Assembly: GCA_029264955.1 (NCBI GenBank)
Contig: JARHYC010000006.1
Location: forward strand, 60,064 to 124,063
Origin: Faecalibacterium sp.
GTDB taxonomy: Bacteria > Bacillota > Clostridia > Oscillospirales > Ruminococcaceae
Length of the DNA: 64,000 bases
Direction: 5' to 3'
Part shown: in pieces, positions 1 to 7,897 of the stretch
How the letters are laid out: every line of letters begins with the position of its first letter
How positions within the stretch are numbered: the first letter of the stretch is position 1
Made by a program: the position numbers and the translations under genes
The notes under the pieces: model-generated
What the model saw: the letters and a program-made list of their open reading frames with translations, nothing else
What the model was told of the DNA's origin: nothing
The model's database searches: none

Positions 1-384
1 TTCATTCAAAATATTCAGCTTTTCCTGTGTGATGCCCAGTTCCAGCAAAAGCGCTTGAATCTCCTCATCCGACAACGGCTTCAGCGTTGCACTTGGCTCC
101 TGGGAGGATTCCGATTCCTCCGGTGTTGCTGTTGGCTTGGAGATTACTGGTTTATAAGTTGCCGTAGGGCAGGGTGTCGCTGCCGCAAAAGCACTGTATG
201 TGGGGCGATGATTCCATGCAGTGCCAATGCCAATTATGACGACACCAACTGCCAGCACTGCCGATACAATTTGAAGCAGACGCATCCACAGGCTTACCTT
301 GGGCGGTCTTACATCCCATACAGGCCCTGTTTTTCGTTCTACATTATTTTCTTTTTCGTTCGGGTCCATATCCGGTTTCCTCAT
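1..384 (-). CDS. Partial membrane protein of unknown function (N-terminal 128 aa)
   Basis: The gene runs off the left edge of the window, so only the N-terminus is visible. It has a charged, Asp/Glu/Lys/Arg-rich start of about 30 residues, one hydrophobic helix at about residues 37-54, then a Pro/Thr/Ser/Glu-rich linker and the start of an acidic helical segment. This is a type II single-pass architecture with an external C-terminal part. An in-frame ATG at 369 is an alternative start, because an AGGATGAGG stretch lies 8-15 nt before it. No family is recognised from this fragment. Confidence 0.6.
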   Translation of the reverse strand, partial: MRKPDMDPNEKENNVERKTGPVWDVRPPKVSLWMRLLQIVSAVLAVGVVIIGIGTAWNHRPTYSAFAAATPCPTATYKPVISKPTATPEESESSQEPSATLKPLSDEEIQALLLELGITQEKLNILNE

Positions 385-415
385 CCTGCGTTGCGCCTTA
401 TGCTTTCATCTCTGG

Positions 416-444
416 ATTGTATCAGAATTTAGTTTTGTTTTCCA
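416..444 (-). promoter_or_regulatory. Sigma-A promoter for the truncated membrane protein gene
   Basis: On the minus strand TGGAAA and TACAAT are 17 bp apart, and a TG dinucleotide one base upstream of the -10 gives an extended -10. It points at the gene starting at 384. Confidence 0.5.
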
Positions 445-611
445 CATCTCATCCATAAACTGTGCAAAACTTTTTCATCAAAGAATCAATCAATCCTTTT
501 AGCGAAAGTACTCACAACAGCACAATTTCTCTTCCCAGTACGGCCCGCTGACTTTACTCCTGCTTCGGATGCACTGCATATTCCATGGCGATTTGCCTTT
601 CTGTACAAAAG
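445..611. other. Intergenic stretch with no recognised gene
   Basis: Between the promoter of the partial gene and the tRNA terminator I see no ORF with a ribosome binding site and no obvious conserved RNA. Confidence 0.4.
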
Positions 612-640
612 AAAAAAGGCACCGAAAGGGTGCCTTTTTT
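612..640 (-). terminator. Rho-independent terminator after tRNA-Gln
   Basis: GGCACC/GGTGCC hairpin (618-634) flanked by A and T runs on both sides. It sits just downstream of the tRNA on the minus strand. Confidence 0.8.
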
Positions 641-649
641 GTAAGAAGT

Positions 650-719
650 TGCCCAGGCAGGAGTTGAACCTACGATGGGGGAGTCAAAGTCCCCTGCCTT
701 ACCGCTTGGCTACTGGGCA
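650..719 (-). tRNA. tRNA-Gln (anticodon TTG)
   Basis: Read on the minus strand, the 7-bp acceptor stem is TGCCCAG paired with CTGGGCA. The D arm starts GCCAAGCGG. The anticodon stem GGGGA/TCCCC carries the loop CTTTGAC, giving anticodon TTG (Gln). The T arm has the loop TTCAACT. The 3' CCA is not encoded. It stands alone between its own promoter (747-775) and a terminator. Confidence 0.93.
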
Positions 720-746
720 TCATATTCATTTTTATGATTCTTATGA

Positions 747-775
747 AGTATACTCTATTTTCACTGTTCCGTCAA
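747..775 (-). promoter_or_regulatory. Sigma-A promoter for tRNA-Gln
   Basis: TTGACG and TATACT separated by 17 bp on the minus strand, about 28 bases before the tRNA 5' end. It is close to consensus. Confidence 0.75.
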
Positions 776-833
776 GTGGGACCGAACCATAAAATATACA
801 TTTGCCCTATAAGCGCACCATTTTTGTTTGAGT

Positions 834-1517
834 TCAAAAAATTCCCATCAAAATGCATCCGACAGTATTGATTGCTGCATTTGCGCAAAAGTGCAGCATC
901 CAGGATGCCCAGATGCTTTCGCTGCGCCAGTCCAGCGCATTAAATAGACATCCGCCCACAAATAAGCCCAACAAAGCCAGTGCAAACAAAACCGGACTAA
1001 ACCAGCCCACCGTCATACCCACATGGTATAGTGCAAAGGCAAGTGCACTGATACAGCATGCCACACCGGTTTTCAGATAACGCCGCAATGTCAAAAATGC
1101 AAATCCACGAAAGAACAATTCTTCCAGCAGCGAATTGACAATCGCGATATATGTACCCACATACAAAAAATTTCCGGCATGGACACCCTCACCCGCAGCA
1201 AGCTGTGTTGTAATGGTGGAAAAATCATAAAAAGGCCGCAGTACAAAATACGCGCCCACAATCAAAACATATACGCCCACACCTAACAGCATTGCCTGAA
1301 ACCATGCACGCTTACCGGAGCGAAAAATCAAGCACAATTCATCTGGTGCAAAACGATAGTAGCCCACCAACGGAACCAGTAAAAACAGTACCAGTTTGAT
1401 GGCCGCTTTCACGGGATAAACAGGATTTAGGATCCCATCTACCAAACTCATCACCAGCGCACAAAAACAAACGATGCACAAAATACAGTTTCTACGCATT
1501 GATTTTTCCATTTCCAT
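834..1517 (-). CDS. CPBP family intramembrane metalloprotease
   Basis: A 227-aa polytopic membrane protein with the CPBP (Abi/Rce1-like) signature: EELFFR at residues 132-137, a conserved His at about 165, and a third motif around His209. In this family the Glu and His residues form the metal site of an intramembrane protease. Substrates are usually unknown. An RBS (AGGAAAGGGG) lies 6-12 nt before the ATG. It is downstream of, and co-oriented with, the signal peptidase gene with a 109-bp gap, so the pair may act together on membrane or secreted proteins (inference). Confidence 0.85.
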   Translation of the reverse strand: MEMEKSMRRNCILCIVCFCALVMSLVDGILNPVYPVKAAIKLVLFLLVPLVGYYRFAPDELCLIFRSGKRAWFQAMLLGVGVYVLIVGAYFVLRPFYDFSTITTQLAAGEGVHAGNFLYVGTYIAIVNSLLEELFFRGFAFLTLRRYLKTGVACCISALAFALYHVGMTVGWFSPVLFALALLGLFVGGCLFNALDWRSESIWASWMLHFCANAAINTVGCILMGIF

Positions 1518-1626
1518 GTGCCCCCCTTTCCTTCATTTTCATTGTAACCGGCGGCATTTTTCCTGTCAACTTTCTCTCTTTCGCATTAAACCATCATTAA
1601 GGTATAAGTTATCAGAAAATCCGCAT

Positions 1627-2103
1627 TTAGATTTCTTTCTTCTGTCTCCAACACAGCAAACACGCCCACACAGTTACCCCGCCCAACAGCAGCAAACCCA
1701 GCGGTGTTTGCATACACAACGCAATCCGCCCCATGCACGGCAAATGGAATTCCACCCGTCCCACTACCTGCCCAAAAGAAACCACTGCATCCGCGATTGT
1801 GTTGGCATCTCCTTTGGTAATCAATGTCTGGTTTTCCATATCCGTTCCAATCACACGGTGTGTCACCAACACATCGCTGTCTGCTAACCGATAGGTACAC
1901 ACATCCCCAAGGCAAAGGTTCTCCGGCTTTATATCTCTGACATATACCATACTGCCTGTCGGAATTTCCGGTGCCATACTGCCACTGATGACTGCCAGTT
2001 CCCGCAAACCAAACAGCTTTGGTAAAAATAGCATTCCGGCTGCCGCCAGCAAAATTCCTGTCAATATCACGGTTACGATCTGTCTGTTTTTTTCTGTACA
2101 CAT
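1627..2103 (-). CDS. Signal peptidase I, S26B (ER/SipW-like) type
   Basis: 158 aa. An N-terminal membrane helix (about 9-30) is followed by the catalytic Ser42 in ISGSMAP and by His82 in VTHRVIG where bacterial P-type enzymes have Lys. That makes it an S26B Ser/His enzyme like SipW. KGDAN near residue 97 is the conserved box of the family. A second C-terminal helix spans about 133-151. I chose the ATG at 2103 because AGAGGA lies 5 nt upstream. The longer GTG start at 2187 has no RBS. SipW-type enzymes often process a few dedicated substrates, but no obvious substrate gene is adjacent. Confidence 0.85.
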   Translation of the reverse strand: MCTEKNRQIVTVILTGILLAAAGMLFLPKLFGLRELAVISGSMAPEIPTGSMVYVRDIKPENLCLGDVCTYRLADSDVLVTHRVIGTDMENQTLITKGDANTIADAVVSFGQVVGRVEFHLPCMGRIALCMQTPLGLLLLGGVTVWACLLCWRQKKEI

Positions 2104-2489
2104 ATGCGTCCTCTTTTCTCCCCACACTTTTTCCGAAAAGGATTTTATAGCTCCTTTTTCCTTTTGCCAATCTCTATGTTTTTCCACTTATTTTTAGACT
2201 CACTTTGTTTAAGATCTATCCTCTGTCATCCTTAACAAGTTGTTCCACAAATTTCGGCAATTTCCCGATTCTTCGCTATAAAAGTATGACTTTACGGTAA
2301 TGAATTCTCCGAATTTTCACAATTTCTTTGTTTATTCTTAACGATTTCATCCTGTACCCTTTTCTCCTTTTCATAAACTTTTGTCATTGTGGGCTGTCCA
2401 CTTTTCCGATAGAATATAAATGGCCGGTCAATCCGGTTGTTTTTGTTTTCGGAAATTCGAAAAGAAGAAAGAGAAAGGAATCAAAAAAC
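2104..2489 (+). other. Intergenic region upstream of the NCS2 permease
   Basis: 386 bases without a gene, AT-rich. It holds a plausible promoter at 2387-2415 and a small CCGG...CCGG hairpin followed by a T-rich run (about 2423-2445) that could be a weak attenuator. I looked for the purine riboswitch core and did not find it. Confidence 0.4.
2387..2415 (+). promoter_or_regulatory. Probable promoter of the NCS2 permease gene
   Basis: TTGTGG and TAGAAT are 17 bp apart, giving a leader of about 68 nt before the start at 2490. The -35 match is only moderate. Confidence 0.4.
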
Positions 2490-3884
2490 ATGGAGAAACT
2501 TTTCAAACTCAAGGAGCACGGCACCGACGTAAGAACTGAAATTTCTGCCGGCATTACCACCTTTATGACCATGGCTTACATCCTGGTCGTCAACGCTGGT
2601 ATGCTGTCCGAAACTGGCAGTGTCAGCTATGGTGCAATGTACATTTCCACCGCACTTTCCGCTGTCGTTGGCACTCTGCTAATGGCTTTCCTGGCAAACC
2701 TGCCTTTGGGTCTTGCTTCCGGCATGGGCCTGAATGCATTCTTTGTCTACACGGTCTGCTTCACCTACGGCTTCACCTATGCAAACGCACTGGTGTTTGT
2801 CCTGATGGACGGCATTATCTTCATCGTTCTGTCCGTTACCGGCCTGCGCAAGGCTATTTTCGAGGCAATTCCTGACTGTGTCCGTAAAGCAATCCCCGCT
2901 GGTATCGGTCTGTTCATTGCTTTCATCGGTATGCAGAACTCCGGTCTGGTCATTCCCAGCCCCGCTACCGGCGTTACCATGGCAAGCATGAACCTGCTGG
3001 GTGACGCAACCTGGGCATCTATCATGCCTCTGTTCGTTTTCCTGTGCGGCGTAATGCTGATTGCTATCATGAGCAAGCGCAATGTGAAGGGTGCTATTAT
3101 CTGGGGTATCCTGGGCAGCACTGTTCTGTACTATGTGTTTGGTTTGACCATTCCCGGCTTCTACGATGGCTTCTTCAGCTCCATGAGCCTGAACCCCATT
3201 GCTGCTTTCGGTGAGTTCTTCGACCAAGCTTTCCTGACCGTTTTCCGTGAGGGCTTTGACTTCAGCACTTACCTGGCATCTCACAGCTCCGCAAGCCTGG
3301 TTCTGAACTTCTGCACCACCGCTTTGGCTTTCTGCCTGGTTGATATGTTCGACACCATGGGCACCCTGTACGGAGCTTGCGCTCGCGGCGATATGCTGAC
3401 CGAGAAGGGTGAAGTTCCCAACATGAATCAGGCTATGCTGGCTGACGCTATTGCAACCTGCACTGGTGCTGTCTGCGGCACTTCGACCGTTACCACCTTC
3501 GTTGAATCCAGCGCAGGCGTTGGCGAAGGCGGTCGTACCGGTATGACCAGTCTAGTTGTTGCTGGCTGCTTTGCAATCGCTCTGTTCCTGAGCCCTGTTG
3601 CTATGCTGGTTCCCGGCTGCGCAGCAGCTGCTGCTCTGGTTTACGTGGGTATCCTGATGATTTCCTGCGTGCGTGAAATCAACTGGACCGACCCCGCCGT
3701 ATCTGTTCCTGCTTTCATGACCATGGGCATGATGGTTTACACCTACTCCATCAGCTACGGTATTGCTTTCGGTGTTCTGAGCAGCCTGCTGATCAACCTG
3801 TTCACCGGCAAGGCTAAGGATATCAAGATCGGTACTTGGGTAATCGGTGTGTTGTTCCTTGCAATGTTCCTGCTGACCCACTAA
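2490..3884 (+). CDS. NCS2 family purine (hypoxanthine/guanine/adenine-type) permease
   Basis: 464 aa, polytopic, matching the AzgA/PbuG/GhxP branch of NCS2 proton symporters: start ...TEISAGITTFMTMAYILVV, then the helix-forming ASGMGLNAFF segment and the ESSAGVGEGGRTGMTS signature in the second half. It should import purine bases. The ATG at 2490 has AGAAAGGA 8-15 nt upstream, while an extended reading from 2328 would need a TTG without RBS. It is monocistronic with its own terminator. The substrate among purines cannot be read from sequence. The xpt gene at 44.6 kb would use imported xanthine. Confidence 0.9.
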   Translation: MEKLFKLKEHGTDVRTEISAGITTFMTMAYILVVNAGMLSETGSVSYGAMYISTALSAVVGTLLMAFLANLPLGLASGMGLNAFFVYTVCFTYGFTYANALVFVLMDGIIFIVLSVTGLRKAIFEAIPDCVRKAIPAGIGLFIAFIGMQNSGLVIPSPATGVTMASMNLLGDATWASIMPLFVFLCGVMLIAIMSKRNVKGAIIWGILGSTVLYYVFGLTIPGFYDGFFSSMSLNPIAAFGEFFDQAFLTVFREGFDFSTYLASHSSASLVLNFCTTALAFCLVDMFDTMGTLYGACARGDMLTEKGEVPNMNQAMLADAIATCTGAVCGTSTVTTFVESSAGVGEGGRTGMTSLVVAGCFAIALFLSPVAMLVPGCAAAAALVYVGILMISCVREINWTDPAVSVPAFMTMGMMVYTYSISYGIAFGVLSSLLINLFTGKAKDIKIGTWVIGVLFLAMFLLTH

Positions 3885-3905
3885 TCTTCTCTTTTCGAAT
3901 GATAG

Positions 3906-3933
3906 GCTCCCGCCTTTGGGCGGGGGCTTTTTT
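3906..3933 (+). terminator. Terminator after the purine permease
   Basis: GCTCCCGCC/GGCGGGGGC stem with TTTG loop followed by six T. Confidence 0.9.
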
Positions 3934-4020
3934 ATGTCAAAACCGTCTCCTCTTGGCAGGTTGCCTACTTTATTCCGCAATCCAAACGCAAGCTTCGTTA
4001 TTTACTTGACGTACTCCCTC

Positions 4021-4049
4021 TTGCTTTACTGCGCCGAATTGTTTATAAT
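4021..4049 (+). promoter_or_regulatory. Sigma-A promoter of the pgk-tpiA-gpmI operon
   Basis: TTGCTT and a perfect TATAAT with 17-bp spacing, followed by a leader of about 63 nt. Confidence 0.75.
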
Positions 4050-4118
4050 ATGTGTTGCAGGGTTTCATCCCTTATCTTGTATCCGAAAACTTTTGTATAT
4101 TGAGAGGAGAACGAACCT

Positions 4119-5327
4119 ATGGGTTTGGGAAAAAAGACTGTTGACGATCAGAACTACTGTGGCAAAAAGGTACTGGTCCGCTGCGACTTCAACGTCCCCA
4201 TGAAGGACGGCGTTATCACCAATGATAACCGTATCAACGCAGCACTGCCCACCATTCAGAAACTGGTGAACGACGGTGCTAAGGTCATCCTGTGCAGCCA
4301 CCTGGGCAAACCCAAGAACGGCCCCGAGGCTAAATTCAGCTTGGCTCCCGTTGCTGTCCGCCTGAGCGAAAAGCTGGGCAAGACCGTTGTGTTTGCTGAT
4401 GACGACGAGGTCGTAGGCGAAAACGCAAAGGCTGCTGTTGCTGCTATGAACAACGGCGATGTTGTTCTGCTGCAGAACACCCGTTTCCGTAAGGAAGAAA
4501 CCAAGAACATCGACACCTTCAGCAAGGATCTGGCTTCTCTGGCAGATGCTTACGTCGACGATGCTTTCGGTTCCTCTCACCGTGCACACTGCTCCACCGC
4601 AGGTGTTACCGATTACATCAAGGATACCGCTGTCGGCTACCTGATGGAAAAGGAAATCAAGTACCTGGGCAATGCCGTGAACGATCCTGAGCGTCCCTTC
4701 ACCGCTATTCTGGGCGGCGCTAAGGTTGCTGATAAGCTGAATGTTATCTCCAACCTCCTGGAGAAGGTAGACACCCTGATTATCGGCGGCGGTATGGCTT
4801 ACACCTTCATCAAGGCACAGGGCTACGAAATCGGCGTCAGCCTGTGCGATGACTCCAAGCTGGACTACTGCAAGGAGATGATGGCTAAGGCAGAAGAGAA
4901 GGGCGTTAAGCTGCTGCTGCCTGTTGATGCTGTCACCATCAAGGACTTCCCCAACCCCATCGACGGTCCTGTCGAGACTGAGGTTGTGGACATCACTGCA
5001 ATTCCCGCTGACCGCGAGGGCTGCGACATTGGCCCCAAGACTCGTGCACTGTTCGCTGAAGCTGTTAAGGCTTCCAAGACTGTTGTCTGGAACGGACCCA
5101 TGGGCGTGTTCGAGAACCCGACCTTGGCTGCTGGTACCCTGAGCGTTGCTGAGGCTATGGCCAACTCTGGCGCAACGACCGTTATCGGCGGCGGCGACAG
5201 CGCAGCAGCTGTTCAGCAGATGGGTCTGGGCGACAAGATGACCCACATCTCCACTGGCGGCGGTGCTTCTCTGGAATACCTGGAGGGCAAGGAACTGCCC
5301 GGCATCGCAGTGATCCAGAACGCATAA
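4119..5327 (+). CDS. pgk: Phosphoglycerate kinase
   Basis: 402 aa, full family length. It transfers phosphate from 1,3-bisphosphoglycerate to ADP in glycolysis, in the cytosol. Visible signatures are [10 protein letters not shown] near residue 20 (substrate loop), SHLGKP around 63, the hinge/ATP region [10 protein letters not shown], and the C-terminal GGGDSAAAV phosphate loop. The RBS GAGAGGAG precedes the ATG. It is the first gene of a three-gene glycolytic run. Glyceraldehyde-3-phosphate dehydrogenase, commonly upstream of pgk in Firmicutes, is absent here. Confidence 0.98.
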   Translation: MGLGKKTVDDQNYCGKKVLVRCDFNVPMKDGVITNDNRINAALPTIQKLVNDGAKVILCSHLGKPKNGPEAKFSLAPVAVRLSEKLGKTVVFADDDEVVGENAKAAVAAMNNGDVVLLQNTRFRKEETKNIDTFSKDLASLADAYVDDAFGSSHRAHCSTAGVTDYIKDTAVGYLMEKEIKYLGNAVNDPERPFTAILGGAKVADKLNVISNLLEKVDTLIIGGGMAYTFIKAQGYEIGVSLCDDSKLDYCKEMMAKAEEKGVKLLLPVDAVTIKDFPNPIDGPVETEVVDITAIPADREGCDIGPKTRALFAEAVKASKTVVWNGPMGVFENPTLAAGTLSVAEAMANSGATTVIGGGDSAAAVQQMGLGDKMTHISTGGGASLEYLEGKELPGIAVIQNA

Positions 5328-5349
5328 TTCTCACCACTGAGCCTACCAA

Positions 5350-5380
5350 GCGCGGCGGCATTCGCCGCCGCGCTTTTATT
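5350..5380 (+). terminator. GC-rich hairpin between pgk and tpiA (terminator-like)
   Basis: 10-bp stem GCGCGGCGGC/GCCGCCGCGC with a 4-nt loop and TTTTATTTT. It probably gives partial termination or mRNA 3'-end protection within the operon. Confidence 0.7.
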
Positions 5381-5407
5381 TTGTAAAAACGAAGGAGCAT
5401 TATCATT

Positions 5408-6178
<771 letters not shown>

Positions 6179-6194
6179 GATTTAAGCAAAACCC

Positions 6195-6226
6195 GGGCTG
6201 CGGCGCATATCACCGCAGCCCTTTTT
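6195..6226 (+). terminator. Terminator-like hairpin between tpiA and gpmI
   Basis: Stem GGGCTGCGG/CCGCAGCCC followed by five T. Like the one after pgk, it lies between co-oriented glycolytic genes. Confidence 0.75.
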
Positions 6227-6249
6227 ATGCTGAAAAGGAGATTTCTTCT

Positions 6250-7776
6250 ATGTCTAAAAAACCTGTTATGCTTTGCATTTTGGACGGTTTCGGCTGGGTC
6301 CCTGAGCAGACCTATGGCAATGCAATCGTCGCTGCCAACAAGCCCAACCTGGACAAGCTGTTTGCTACCTGCCCCTACACCACTATTGGTGCTTCTGGCA
6401 TGAGCGTCGGTCTGCCTGACGGTCAGATGGGTAACAGCGAAGTCGGTCACACTAACATCGGCGCAGGCCGTATTGTATACCAGCAGCTGACCCTGATCAC
6501 CAAGTCCATTCAGGACGGTGAAATGGTGAAGAACCCTGTTTTGGTCAAGAACATGAAAGCCGCTATTGACGCTGGCAAGGCAGTTCACTTCATGGGCCTG
6601 ATGGGTACCGGCGGCGTCCACAGCCACCAGGATCACCTGTTCGGTCTGCTGGACATGGCTAAGGCTATGGGCGCTAAGGAAGTTTACGTCCACGCAATCA
6701 CCGACGGCCGTGACACCGACCCCCATGATGGCGAGCGTTTCCTGCAGAATGTTCAGGATAAGATGGACGAAATCGGTCTGGGCAAGATTGCTACCGTTGC
6801 AGGTCGTTATTATGCTATGGATCGTGACAACAACTGGGATCGTATCGAGAAGGCTTACAGCGCATTCGTATATGGTGAAGGCGAGACTGCTCCTGACTGG
6901 CAGACTTGCATCAAATCCAGCTATGAAGCAGGCGTATCCGACGAGTTCGTTCTGCCCTGCATTACCTGTGAGGGTGGCCGTGTTCAGGCTGGCGATACCG
7001 TTGTGTTCCTGAACTTCCGTCCTGACCGTGCTCGTCAGATGACCCGCGTCTTCTGTGATGATGCTTTCACTGGTTTCGAGCGTCGCGGCGGTCGCTTGCC
7101 TGTGCAGTACGTCTGCATGGCACAGTACGACGCCACCATGCCCAACTGCGAAGTTGCATATCCCCCGGTTGACCTGAAGAATGTCATGGGCGAGTACCTG
7201 TCCAAGCTGGGCAAGACCCAGCTGCGTATTGCTGAGACTGAGAAGTACGCACATGTTACCTTCTTCTTCAACGGCGGCGTAGAAGCTCCCTACGAAGGCG
7301 AAGATCGCTGCGTCATCCCCAGCCCTAAGGTTGCTACTTACGACCTGCAGCCTGAGATGAGTGCACCTGCTGTTGCTGACGAGTGCGTCAAGCGCATCGA
7401 GAGTGATAAGTACGATGTTATCATCCTGAACTTTGCAAACTGCGATATGGTCGGCCACACCGGTGTGTTCGATGCAGCAGTCAAGGCTGTTGAAGCCGTT
7501 GACGCCGCTGTCGGCAAGGTTGTTGACGCTGTTCTGGCAAAGGGCGGTGCAGTTGTTCTGACTGCCGACCACGGCAACGCTGACAAGATGATGAACGAGG
7601 ATGGCAGTGCCTTTACCGCTCACACCACCAATGTGGTTCCCTGCTTGGTTGCAGGTGCTGGTAATGTCACCCTGCGCGAAGGTGGCGTCCTGAGCGATTT
7701 GGTTCCCACTATGCTGGAAATCATGGAGATTCCTCAGCCTGCTGAGATGACTGGCAAGAGCCTGATCCAGCACTAA
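6250..7776 (+). CDS. gpmI: 2,3-bisphosphoglycerate-independent phosphoglycerate mutase
   Basis: 508 aa, usual length for the metal-dependent GpmI. It converts 3- to 2-phosphoglycerate through a phosphoserine. ILDGFGW near residue 12 carries a metal-binding Asp. MGNSEVGHTNIGAGR around 62 contains the catalytic Ser. NFRPDRARQ binds substrate, and NCDMVGHTG and TADHGNADKM in the C-terminal half supply the remaining Mn ligands. AAAGGAG precedes the ATG. It is the last gene of the glycolytic run, with a strong terminator following. Confidence 0.97.
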   Translation: MSKKPVMLCILDGFGWVPEQTYGNAIVAANKPNLDKLFATCPYTTIGASGMSVGLPDGQMGNSEVGHTNIGAGRIVYQQLTLITKSIQDGEMVKNPVLVKNMKAAIDAGKAVHFMGLMGTGGVHSHQDHLFGLLDMAKAMGAKEVYVHAITDGRDTDPHDGERFLQNVQDKMDEIGLGKIATVAGRYYAMDRDNNWDRIEKAYSAFVYGEGETAPDWQTCIKSSYEAGVSDEFVLPCITCEGGRVQAGDTVVFLNFRPDRARQMTRVFCDDAFTGFERRGGRLPVQYVCMAQYDATMPNCEVAYPPVDLKNVMGEYLSKLGKTQLRIAETEKYAHVTFFFNGGVEAPYEGEDRCVIPSPKVATYDLQPEMSAPAVADECVKRIESDKYDVIILNFANCDMVGHTGVFDAAVKAVEAVDAAVGKVVDAVLAKGGAVVLTADHGNADKMMNEDGSAFTAHTTNVVPCLVAGAGNVTLREGGVLSDLVPTMLEIMEIPQPAEMTGKSLIQH

Positions 7777-7790
7777 TTTCTTTCAAATAA

Positions 7791-7838
7791 AAACCCCCGC
7801 TTCGGTTTTGAACTGAGGCGGGGGTTTGTTTTATCACA
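7791..7838 (+). terminator. Terminator of the glycolytic operon
   Basis: Long stem with AACCCCCGC pairing to GCGGGGGTT, then a T-rich run. Confidence 0.9.
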
Positions 7839-7897
7839 CCTTTGCCAAAAACAGAATAGACTGGGAAAACCATTCTGAAGCAAAGGAGATTTGACAC

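Noticed and set aside
2190..2489. Possible purine riboswitch before the NCS2 permease, and likewise before xpt (45154-45244)
   Set aside because: The conserved three-way-junction core sequences are not present. The xpt leader is too short, and only a weak hairpin is seen before the permease.
4065..5246. Very long antisense ORF over pgk; similar ones over gpmI (6175-7773) and feoB (16468-18363)
   Set aside because: They are the reverse-frame shadows of highly conserved genes, lack RBS sites and have compositions typical of antisense reading.
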